Source: Anaerofustis stercorihominis
Lineage (GTDB): Bacteria; Bacillota; Clostridia; Eubacteriales; Anaerofustaceae
NCBI RefSeq assembly: GCF_024623185.1
Contig: NZ_JANJZK010000011.1
Span: forward strand, 1-64,000
Direction of reading: 5' to 3'
Length of the DNA: 64,000 nucleotides
Both the position numbers and the translations under genes were made by a program. The notes beneath the pieces are model-generated. The model did no database searches and was not told where the DNA came from. It worked only from the letters and a program-made list of their open reading frames with translations. Of the stretch, positions 25,866 through 35,785 are shown piece after piece (within the stretch, counting starts at the first letter, position 1; every line of letters starts with the position of its first letter).

Positions 25866-27593
25866 ATGAATAGAAGAAGAATAATGTTGAGTATTTTATT
25901 ATCATGCTTGATGATATTGACGACGCTGACGCCTGTATTTGCGGCTGATAGCAATAATATCAATGATAGTGATAGTAAAACAATCGGAGAAGTAAGCAAA
26001 AAGACAATGGCTGCGAGTGCACGTTCGGTAGGTGATACCTTCGAGGATACTTTTGAGAAAGACGGGAAGACTTTTACGATCACATATGTAGTAACGGACG
26101 CTTCAGCGAATGAAGTATCTTTTGCATTAAAGAACGATCCTACGACGAATATCAAGGAGTTGAGCGGGATGTATGAGATACCTTCAAGCGTAACGTATAA
26201 CGGTACTGAATATACTGTTACGAGCATAGCTGATAATGCATTTTATAAGTGGAGTTTCAGTGAGCAGATTAATACAAAGTGTACATATATAATTATACCC
26301 GATACAATAATCAAAATAGGAGCCAATGCTTTTGAACAGAATACTAATTTAAAGAGTATATATATACCTGATTCTGTTACATCGATAGGCGAATCAGCAT
26401 TTTCAGGTTGTTATAATGCCAAAAAATTAAGATTTTCCAGGAATCTTACCGCGCTCCCTGATTATGCATTTTTTAATATCAGGGTGGATAATCTTGTGAT
26501 ACCGGGCAATATAAAAACAATAGGAAGCAATATGATAAGAAATGAGTGGTTAGAAAGCGTTAAAGTGCTGGAAGGGGTAGAATCCATAGCTTCTAAGTCT
26601 TTTATGAATTGGAATAATACAACAAGAGAAGTTGAGCTTCCTGCAAGCCTGACGTCTTTAGATTCCGGTTTTATTGATAATCGTCTTAACAGTACAGATG
26701 CAAAGCTTACAATTCATTCACCTTCTTTAAATATTGATTTTACTAAACCGCTGGCTTATGTTAACTCCGGTACGGTTTACGGACACAGCGGTTCTGCCGG
26801 TAGTCCGTCACAGGTAAAACAAAATTTTGATGCTAATCAATTTTCTTACAGCGGAGTCAGTTTTTCTACTGAGGGAGTATGTCACAGTAATAATGTTAAG
26901 TCAAGGACCGAGCCTACCTGCGGGGAAGACGGCAGCGTTACGTATGAAGCAGGGACTTGTGACTGCGGGAATACGAATGTACCGGAAACTACCATAGCCC
27001 TCTCTGCTACAGGACTTCATGACTGCAGCTGGAAGATTACCAAAGAACCTACCTGTACAGCCAAAGGCACTAAGGTTTTTAAATGTGATACTTGCGGAGA
27101 TGTATTTATTGAGCCTATCGAGATTCCTGCAACTGGAGTACATGATTATAGTGTAGAAGTGACAGAAAAAGCTGCAAGCTGTACTGAAAATGGCTTGAAA
27201 TATATGAAATGTAAATACTGTGATTTAAAGGATGACAGTTCGGAGAAAAATATACCTGCTTTGGGACATAAATTTAATAAAGAAGTGATAGATGAAAAGG
27301 CTACATATGAAAAAGAAGGAAAGAAGCATATGGAATGTAGTGTGTGCGGAGCGAAAGATGAAAGTTCCCATGTATCAATTTCAAAGCTTATAAAACAGGG
27401 AACAGAAGGAAAAGATAAAGACTCTGTATCTGATGGAAGCACTGTAACGAAGACAACCGAGACAAACAGCAAAACAAAAATAGATACCCCGGATACTTCC
27501 GACAGCTCAAACGCTATATTTTATGGCTTGATAGCTATAATTGCAATAGCAGGAGTTGGAGGGACTATCTTTAAAATAAAAAGGGTAAGTTAA
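25866..27593 (+). CDS. Surface protein with BspA-type leucine-rich repeats and Cys-rich repeats
   Basis: A 575-residue secreted protein. A signal peptide occupies residues 1-27 (ending TPVFAA). Residues about 95-300 are LRR_5/BspA repeats (IPDTIIKIGANAFEQNTNLK, IPDSVTSIGESAF). Residues 335-500 contain about four repeats of roughly 45 residues with paired cysteines (CKYCDL, CDTCGD, CSVCGA) and a conserved GLHD/GVHD step. The C-terminus has TPDTSDSSNA, then a hydrophobic helix and KIKR. This resembles a sortase signal but lacks LPxTG, so sorting by a variant enzyme or simple membrane anchoring are both possible. Likely role: adhesion or host contact, inferred from the family. Confidence 0.82.
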   Translation: MNRRRIMLSILLSCLMILTTLTPVFAADSNNINDSDSKTIGEVSKKTMAASARSVGDTFEDTFEKDGKTFTITYVVTDASANEVSFALKNDPTTNIKELSGMYEIPSSVTYNGTEYTVTSIADNAFYKWSFSEQINTKCTYIIIPDTIIKIGANAFEQNTNLKSIYIPDSVTSIGESAFSGCYNAKKLRFSRNLTALPDYAFFNIRVDNLVIPGNIKTIGSNMIRNEWLESVKVLEGVESIASKSFMNWNNTTREVELPASLTSLDSGFIDNRLNSTDAKLTIHSPSLNIDFTKPLAYVNSGTVYGHSGSAGSPSQVKQNFDANQFSYSGVSFSTEGVCHSNNVKSRTEPTCGEDGSVTYEAGTCDCGNTNVPETTIALSATGLHDCSWKITKEPTCTAKGTKVFKCDTCGDVFIEPIEIPATGVHDYSVEVTEKAASCTENGLKYMKCKYCDLKDDSSEKNIPALGHKFNKEVIDEKATYEKEGKKHMECSVCGAKDESSHVSISKLIKQGTEGKDKDSVSDGSTVTKTTETNSKTKIDTPDTSDSSNAIFYGLIAIIAIAGVGGTIFKIKRVS

Positions 27594-27612
27594 TTTAAAA
27601 CGCCAAACCGAG

Positions 27613-27640
27613 AAAGCACCTCCCCCGATGGGGCTTTTTT
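27613..27640 (+). terminator. Terminator after the LRR surface protein gene
   Basis: CCCC (27623-27626) / GGGG (27630-27633), extended by AAAG/CTTT across a 6-nt bulge, followed by TTTTTT. Confidence 0.7.
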
Positions 27641-27742
27641 GGATTAAGATTAATATTTGAGCTTAAAATTTATATTTATTTCGGTTTAAAATAAGGGATC
27701 CTAAAAATGAATAATTAGTATCCCTAAATTTAAAACAATAAA

Positions 27743-28591
27743 CTATTTCTTTCTGGATTTATTATATTTTTTATCTTTCTGCTCACTTTTATTGATTTTA
27801 TGAAGTATCAATAACATCAGGTATATCAATAAGACATTAAATCCCACAGATAAAGTAGTATTTACCACTTGATCTTTTTTTTCTCTTTTTAAAATAATTT
27901 TTTCATCATTATCTTTTGAATTATCCTTACTCTCCTCTTTTACTTTTGTCCCTATTTTTTTTATCTTGTTTAAATGAGTCAATATTTTTTTACCATATCC
28001 TTTTCCCGGATATGCCCAGCCTTTTTTATATGGATTATCCGAATAACCCAAATATTCGACATACATAGCTTTTCCCCTCAGAGAATCATTCCATCTCGGG
28101 TCTACGCATTTTCCCTTTAGAGGCTCTTTAGAAGCATAGCATTTAAGATGCTGGACGACTGCTCTTATACCTATCGTCATTGTTTTGAATTTAGCACCTT
28201 TAACACCGCCTCCGGTCGTTCCGAGCCCCGCAAAATTATTTTGTTCTTTTGTTACATCTCCTCCGTAATTTAAACATCCGGTTTCGTGCATCATTACACA
28301 AAATGTGATATCAGGTCTAACACCTTCTTTTTTTGCTTCTTTGATCGTTGTTTTGACGAAGCTTAAAGCATACTTTTTTGTGATCGTATTTTTGGTGTTC
28401 GGTTTATTGTTTTTTATTAAATATGTATACATTTGTTCAGCTGTACAAGCGGAGTTTTCACCCATTATTTTCGTAAGTTTTTTTTCGTCCTTTCCATTTA
28501 CTAACGACGGAAAACATGGTAATATTAATAACGTTATAATAATAGATATAATAAATAAGCGAAAATTATTAATTTTTTGTGAATAATTCAT
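27743..28591 (-). CDS. Membrane-anchored N-acetylglucosaminidase
   Basis: A 282-residue peptidoglycan hydrolase. It has an N-terminal signal or anchor helix (residues 11-32), then a glucosaminidase domain of the FlgJ/LytG type (residues about 70-205) with the catalytic Glu in FCVMMHETG, followed by NNFAGLGTTGGG and WAYPGKGYG. A Lys-rich linker and a C-terminal transmembrane helix (about 248-266) follow. It would cut glycan strands at the outer membrane face. It diverges from the class A PBP gene, which suggests a shared role in wall growth. Confidence 0.85.
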   Translation of the reverse strand: MNYSQKINNFRLFIISIIITLLILPCFPSLVNGKDEKKLTKIMGENSACTAEQMYTYLIKNNKPNTKNTITKKYALSFVKTTIKEAKKEGVRPDITFCVMMHETGCLNYGGDVTKEQNNFAGLGTTGGGVKGAKFKTMTIGIRAVVQHLKCYASKEPLKGKCVDPRWNDSLRGKAMYVEYLGYSDNPYKKGWAYPGKGYGKKILTHLNKIKKIGTKVKEESKDNSKDNDEKIILKREKKDQVVNTTLSVGFNVLLIYLMLLILHKINKSEQKDKKYNKSRKK

Positions 28592-28709
28592 GAAAAGCCT
28601 CTTTTTTTACATTTTTTATACTATTATTATTATAAATTAAAAAAAACAGTTTTTTTGTAAATTTTAATATAAATAAAATAAAAATATTATTGTAACGGAA
28701 GGTAGTACA

Positions 28710-30899
28710 TTGAAAAAGTCTTTAACAAAAATATTAGGGATATTATTAATAGGAATTATTTTAGCCGGTGCTACATTATTTATGTATGTATCTCTTACAT
28801 TACCGGATATTTCCGGATATACATATTCGCCTAAGCTGAAAACTCAGATCTTAACCAGCGATAAGAAGTTGGTAGGTGAGATTTATGATGAAAATAGGAC
28901 ACTTGTATCTATAGATGATATGCCGGAAGATTTGGTTCATGCCGTGGTTGCAATAGAAGACAGAAGATTTTATAAACATCACGGATTTGACCTTAAAGGG
29001 ATATTCAGAGCAATTGCGGTAAACCTTAAGGGAGACGGCATTCATGAAGGTGCATCAACCATAACTCAGCAAGTTGTAAGAAGGCTATTCTTATCGGATG
29101 AGCGTACATATACAAGAAAGATAAAAGAAATTCTCCTTGCCGTTAAATTTGAGCAGGAATTCAGTAAAGATGAGATAGTAGAGATTTATTTAAATGATGT
29201 ATTCATGGGACAGGGAACTTACGGTGTAGAAGAAGCTTCAAAGAGATTTTTCGGAAAGCATGTAAAAGACTTGACTCTTGAGGAATGTGCACTCCTCGCA
29301 GGTATACCTCAGGCCCCTACAGTATATAATCCAACTACCAAGACAGGATATAAGCAGTCTAAAATCAGAAAAGAAGAAGTTTTGGATGCTATGGAGGACA
29401 GCAGATATATAACTCATGAAGAAAATGAAAAGGCAAAAGCCGTTAAAATATCTATCAGAAAAAGTGATTCTCAAAAGAACTTTAACGGAAGAACAAGGAA
29501 AGGCTGCGGTGCTTATTCACAAAGAGTATTAAGCGAAGCTCAAAATGTTCTTGTAAACAGTTTTACAAATAAAAATCAAATGAGTAAGAAAAAGGCTCAG
29601 GAAAAAGTTGAACAAATGATAAATCAGGACGGTATAAAAATTTATTGTTCTCTTAATATGAGTCTTCAAACTGCAGGGGTAAAGAGTGTAGATAGTTTTA
29701 TGTCTGCTTACGGACTCAAAGACAGTGCGGATATGGCTTTTGTAACTGTAGACGGCTCGAACGGGAAAGTTCTTGCCTATTATGGAGGATCATCTTCAAT
29801 AGATATGGCAAATACACCTCGTCAGCCCGGAAGTACGATAAAACCACTATATGTATCTAAATATTTGGAGCAACCTGACAAGACCATATATTCAACCGTT
29901 CAGGACGGGCCGATAAACCTTTACGGATATTCTCCTAAAAATTACGGAAATAAATATTACGGAAGAGTAACTATACAAAAGGCAATAACAAATTCACTAA
30001 ACACTGCTTGTTTAAGATTATACGATGAACTCGGTGTTAAAGAAAACGGGGACCTTGCAGGATATGATGCGGTAAAAGAATTTGGATTTTCAACGCTTGT
30101 AGATGTTAAAGACGATCCGGTATATAACGATAACAACTATGCATTCGCACTTGGCGGACTTACTTATGGATTTAAGCCTTTGGAACTTGCCAATGCCTAT
30201 TCTGCTTTTGCAAATGACGGAGAAAAGTATCCTTATTATTTTGTTGATAAAATCACTACCAAGGACGGAAAAGTACTATATGAAAGAGAACCTTCAACTT
30301 CAAAGAGGATAAGAACAAGTGAAGCAAATTCCGCAATAGTTGAATGTATGAAAGGCGTTGTTAGATATGGTACTGGTTCACTTGCGCAGACTCAGTACGA
30401 AACTTTTGGTAAGACAGGTACCACACATGATAATAAAGACTTCTGGTTCTGCGGTGTGACTGGAAACCTTGCTACAAGTATTTGGGTCGGAACTCCATCC
30501 AATAAAATATTATATGGAATAAGTTCATCCGGTGTTGCTTCCTTCTATAACAGGTATGTAAACAATACTGATAAAATAGATGATTTTGGCAAAATTGCGA
30601 ATGTAAATACTAATAATACTTCGGATAAAAAAGTTGAGTATAAAAATATATTAGTTGTAAAAGATAATATAGATGTAACAAATAGAGAATATTTTACAAG
30701 GCTTGAAGTTGAAACTGTTTCTGTTCCCGAAGAAGATGTAAGCAAATACTCAGACAGAATGGTTACCAAAGCAACCGTTGATGCTTCAACAGGACTTTTA
30801 TTCAATAAAGAGAAATGTGATAAAGAAAACAAGGAAATAAGATATTATATCAGCGGAAAAGAACCTAAACAGTTGTGTAACAAACTTCATATATTTTAA
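28710..30899 (+). CDS. Class A penicillin-binding protein (glycosyltransferase/transpeptidase)
   Basis: A 729-residue bifunctional wall synthase. An N-terminal transmembrane anchor lies at residues 8-30; the GT51 domain contains VAIEDRRFYKHHG (catalytic Glu about 82) and GASTITQQVVRRLFL; the transpeptidase domain has the active serine in RQPGSTIKPL (about 373), TNSLNTA as the SxN motif and GKTGTTHDNKDFWF as KTG. TTG start with GGAAGG 7 nt upstream. ligA follows after 9 bp, so the two are probably one transcript. Confidence 0.95.
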   Translation: MKKSLTKILGILLIGIILAGATLFMYVSLTLPDISGYTYSPKLKTQILTSDKKLVGEIYDENRTLVSIDDMPEDLVHAVVAIEDRRFYKHHGFDLKGIFRAIAVNLKGDGIHEGASTITQQVVRRLFLSDERTYTRKIKEILLAVKFEQEFSKDEIVEIYLNDVFMGQGTYGVEEASKRFFGKHVKDLTLEECALLAGIPQAPTVYNPTTKTGYKQSKIRKEEVLDAMEDSRYITHEENEKAKAVKISIRKSDSQKNFNGRTRKGCGAYSQRVLSEAQNVLVNSFTNKNQMSKKKAQEKVEQMINQDGIKIYCSLNMSLQTAGVKSVDSFMSAYGLKDSADMAFVTVDGSNGKVLAYYGGSSSIDMANTPRQPGSTIKPLYVSKYLEQPDKTIYSTVQDGPINLYGYSPKNYGNKYYGRVTIQKAITNSLNTACLRLYDELGVKENGDLAGYDAVKEFGFSTLVDVKDDPVYNDNNYAFALGGLTYGFKPLELANAYSAFANDGEKYPYYFVDKITTKDGKVLYEREPSTSKRIRTSEANSAIVECMKGVVRYGTGSLAQTQYETFGKTGTTHDNKDFWFCGVTGNLATSIWVGTPSNKILYGISSSGVASFYNRYVNNTDKIDDFGKIANVNTNNTSDKKVEYKNILVVKDNIDVTNREYFTRLEVETVSVPEEDVSKYSDRMVTKATVDASTGLLFNKEKCDKENKEIRYYISGKEPKQLCNKLHIF

Positions 30900-32888
<1,989 letters not shown>

Positions 32889-32890
32889 AT

Positions 32891-32921
32891 AAAGTCTCTT
32901 ACTAATCTAGTAAGAGACTTT
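32891..32921 (+). terminator. Terminator after ligA
   Basis: Thirteen-base perfect stem AAAGTCTCTTACT (32891-32903) / AGTAAGAGACTTT (32909-32921), 5-nt loop, then TTATTTT. Confidence 0.92.
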
Positions 32922-32994
32922 TATTTTGTATTTACTGGAATTTAATATAAAAAAATACTATAATAAGTCTATATTTGTATAAAAAGAGGGCATT

Positions 32995-33759
32995 ATGGAT
33001 TTTAGATATTTTTTTGTCTCCCCGGATAGCGGAGGCTATGTACCGGAGGAACTTACATGGAGATTATTTGATATAGGTCATTTATTAACACTTCTTTGTG
33101 TAGGTTTTGTGGTTATATATATGTGTAAAAAATTTTCTTTATGGGACATAAAAAAGCAAGATAGTTTTATAAAAAAGATTGCGGTTTTTATGCTCATGCA
33201 AGAAATATTTAAAAATATAGTTCATTATTTGACGGGAGTCTTGATTTACGAAGATATACCGCTTCATTTATGTAGGTTTTCCATATTTATGACATTGTGG
33301 TATGCCTTTAAGTCCAATAAGTTGAATAAAGAATATTTATATGCTTTTTCTCTTCCTGCTTCGGTTGCTGCACTTATGTTTGCCGATTGGACCAAGTTTG
33401 CTAGGATATCTTTTACAAATATAGATTCTACCATATTTCATATGCTGCTTCTTATGGTACCGATGTTACTGATATACTCCGGCAGATTAAAGCCCAATTA
33501 TAAATATTTAAATAGTTGTATAATGTTTATGTTTCCTGTCGGACTTATAGTATTTAGAATTAATAAAATCATTGGAACTAATTTTATGTTTTTAAATACT
33601 CCCTCTCCCGGTTCTCCTCTAGTACTTCTCGAAAATTTGTTTGGAAGTCCGGGGTATATATTTGCGGGTATATGCTTAATTTTTATCATATGGATATCAA
33701 TGTATTTGCCTTGGGAAATCAAATATAAGAAAGAAAGTGAAATTGAGCAGTTAGCTTAA
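32995..33759 (+). CDS. YwaF-like (TIGR02206) integral membrane protein, paralog 1
   Basis: A 254-residue membrane protein with about seven transmembrane segments. The family hallmarks are an early His-containing helix (DIGHLLTLL) and IPLHLCRFSIFMTLWYAF in the third segment, plus a C-terminal YLPWE. Function unknown. It is the first of two tandem paralogs, separated by 13-19 bp. Confidence 0.8.
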   Translation: MDFRYFFVSPDSGGYVPEELTWRLFDIGHLLTLLCVGFVVIYMCKKFSLWDIKKQDSFIKKIAVFMLMQEIFKNIVHYLTGVLIYEDIPLHLCRFSIFMTLWYAFKSNKLNKEYLYAFSLPASVAALMFADWTKFARISFTNIDSTIFHMLLLMVPMLLIYSGRLKPNYKYLNSCIMFMFPVGLIVFRINKIIGTNFMFLNTPSPGSPLVLLENLFGSPGYIFAGICLIFIIWISMYLPWEIKYKKESEIEQLA

Positions 33760-33778
33760 AATAAAGTGAGGAATGATC

Positions 33779-34537
33779 ATGACTTTAAAATATTTTTTTG
33801 CAAATCCAAATATAGTTCCTTCATCATTAAAATGGCATGCTTATGGTATGGAACATCTGATTTTACTGTTTATTATATTTGTTTTTAATATATTTATGTG
33901 TAAGAAATTCGTTAAATTAAGTGTAGAACAGCAAAATAAGCTCTTAAAATTTTTTGCCATACTTATTGTTTTTCAGGAAATATTAAAGGATATCCTTCAT
34001 TATTATGCAGGCACCTTAAATTTAGAACATTTGCCTCTTCATTTGTGCGGGATATCAATATTTATAACTTTTTGGTATGCGTTTAAACCCGGTAAAGTAA
34101 GTGGTGAATATTTATATGCATTGTCTTTTCCCGGAGCTTTGGCGGCATTATTGTTTCCGAACTGGACTGAGTATCCGATGATGCATTTTTCAAATATAAA
34201 TTCTTTTACTATACATACGTGGCTGGTTGTATTTGTTACGATGCTTTTATACAGCGGCAGATTGAAACCTGATTTTAGGAATTTACCAAAGACGTCTTTA
34301 CTTATAGGTATCCTTGCTGTACCTATATATTTTATAAATAAATTATGGGATACGAACTTTATGTTCTTAAATGGACCGTCCAAAGGGTCTCCGTTGGTAT
34401 TTTTATATGATATCTTTGGCGGAGGTTATTTAATAGCTTTGATTGTTTTAGTACTGAGTGCTTGGCTGTTGATGTATCTGCCTTGGGAAGTGATTTACAG
34501 GAAAAAAGCTAATAGAGAAAGTGAGCAGATAGCTTAA
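33779..34537 (+). CDS. YwaF-like (TIGR02206) integral membrane protein, paralog 2
   Basis: A 252-residue paralog of the preceding gene, aligned along its full length (LPLHLCGISIFITFWYAF, SGRLKPDF, NFMFLNGPSKGSPL, YLPWEVIY). The ATG at 33779 is preferred over the ATG at 33773 because GAGG is only one base from the latter and 7 bases from the former. It probably arose by tandem duplication; the two may form a heteromer, which is inference. Confidence 0.8.
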   Translation: MTLKYFFANPNIVPSSLKWHAYGMEHLILLFIIFVFNIFMCKKFVKLSVEQQNKLLKFFAILIVFQEILKDILHYYAGTLNLEHLPLHLCGISIFITFWYAFKPGKVSGEYLYALSFPGALAALLFPNWTEYPMMHFSNINSFTIHTWLVVFVTMLLYSGRLKPDFRNLPKTSLLIGILAVPIYFINKLWDTNFMFLNGPSKGSPLVFLYDIFGGGYLIALIVLVLSAWLLMYLPWEVIYRKKANRESEQIA

Positions 34538-34563
34538 AAGGATAGACTTTAGTCTATCCTTTT
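34536..34563. terminator. Bidirectional terminator between the YwaF pair and D-LDH
   Basis: Twelve-base stem AAAAGGATAGAC (34536-34547) / GTCTATCCTTTT (34552-34563), loop TTTA, between convergent genes. Confidence 0.88.
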
Positions 34564-35537
34564 ATTTTAACTTCATTTTTTAATTCTTTTCTATCATAAA
34601 AATCATCTAAGTTTTGTATTGTAGTTTTTGCGATATTTTTCAAAGCCTCATCTGTCAGAAAAGCTTGATGAGATGTGAGTATAACATTTGGCATTGAAAC
34701 TAAAGCCGATAGTTTATCATCTCTTTTGATTAGATCTGATTTATCTTCGTAAAAGAAATCTTTCTCACCTTCATATACATCGAGGCAAGCTCCTCCTATA
34801 AAGCCATTTTTAAGAGCACTTATTAATGAATCAGTTTCAATTAATTCTCCTCTTGAAGTATTTATTATATAAACTCCTTTTTTCATTTTTCTTATATTTT
34901 CTTCATTTATTAGATATTTTGTATCTTCGGTTAAAGGACAGTGAAGAGAAATTATATCACTGGTATTTAAAAGAGTGTTTAAATCGACATATTGTATATC
35001 ACTATCTTTTTTGGGATATAGATCGTATGCAATCACATTCATTTTAAAACCTTTGCATATATCTATAAGTTCTTCTCCGATTTTCCCCGTTCCGATTATG
35101 CCTATTGTCTTTCCCTTTAAATCAAATCCAACCATACCGTTTAGACTAAAATTATAATCTCTTGTTTTGGTATATGCTTTGTGTATTTTTCTGTTTAGAG
35201 TTAAAAACATGCCTATTGCATATTCAGCTACTGAGCTTGGAGAATATGAAGGAACGTTCAGTACTTTTATTTTATCTTTTGTCGCATTTAAATCGACATG
35301 ATTATATCCGGCACATCTTAATGCTATTACTTTAATTCCCAAGTCATATAAAACATCAATAGTATCCTTATCCAAATTGTCATTTACAAAAGAAATTATG
35401 CCGCTGGAACCCGAAGCTAAAATAGCAGAGTTTTTGTTAAGTCTGCTCTCATAAAATTCTATTTCATAATTTTTGTTGTAATAATCAAACCATTTTCTAT
35501 CATAAGATTTCGTATTAAAAAAACATATCTTTTCCAT
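34554..35537 (-). CDS. D-lactate dehydrogenase family 2-hydroxyacid dehydrogenase
   Basis: A 327-residue NAD-dependent dehydrogenase. The N-terminal substrate part contains ALRCAGYNHVDLNA; the Rossmann motif is TIGIIGTGKIGEE with Asp in AYDLYPK selecting NAD. The catalytic Arg sits in INTSRGELIET, Glu in LDVYEGE.DFF and His in LTSHQAFLT. The residues around the active site and the FFYED insertion match fermentative D-lactate dehydrogenases. It would regenerate NAD by reducing pyruvate to D-lactate. Monocistronic. Confidence 0.88.
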   Translation of the reverse strand: MEKICFFNTKSYDRKWFDYYNKNYEIEFYESRLNKNSAILASGSSGIISFVNDNLDKDTIDVLYDLGIKVIALRCAGYNHVDLNATKDKIKVLNVPSYSPSSVAEYAIGMFLTLNRKIHKAYTKTRDYNFSLNGMVGFDLKGKTIGIIGTGKIGEELIDICKGFKMNVIAYDLYPKKDSDIQYVDLNTLLNTSDIISLHCPLTEDTKYLINEENIRKMKKGVYIINTSRGELIETDSLISALKNGFIGGACLDVYEGEKDFFYEDKSDLIKRDDKLSALVSMPNVILTSHQAFLTDEALKNIAKTTIQNLDDFYDRKELKNEVKIKG

Positions 35538-35673
35538 ATATGTATTTTTCTCAGAATTTTCATTTATATTCTTTTTAATTTTAAGTCTAAAATACGAGTA
35601 TATATTTATAATTCATAACAGGAAAAATTCTTAATTACTTATATTATTTCCCAAGTCAAGTAAAATCAATAAA

Positions 35674-35730
35674 ACACAATATATTGTGTTTTTTGTGCTT
35701 GACAATATTATATACCACAATATATAATTG
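35674..35730 (+). promoter_or_regulatory. nrdD promoter with two NrdR boxes
   Basis: The promoter is TTGACA (35699-35704) and TATAAT (35723-35728), spacer 18 bp. A perfect NrdR palindrome ACACAATATATTGTGT (35674-35689) lies upstream of the -35 box. A second, weaker box (35715-35730) shares CACAATATAT with the first and overlaps the -10 box. The two boxes are 41 bp apart, about four helical turns, as expected for cooperative NrdR repression when dATP is high. Confidence 0.85.
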
Positions 35731-35785
35731 TTAACGTAGCCTTGATGAGGCAGTTGAACCGATTAGAAAATATAGGAGAATAATG

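Noticed and set aside
35731-35785. A possible riboswitch in the nrdD leader.
   Set aside because: The leader is only about 50 nt and shows no stable fold; the NrdR boxes explain regulation.
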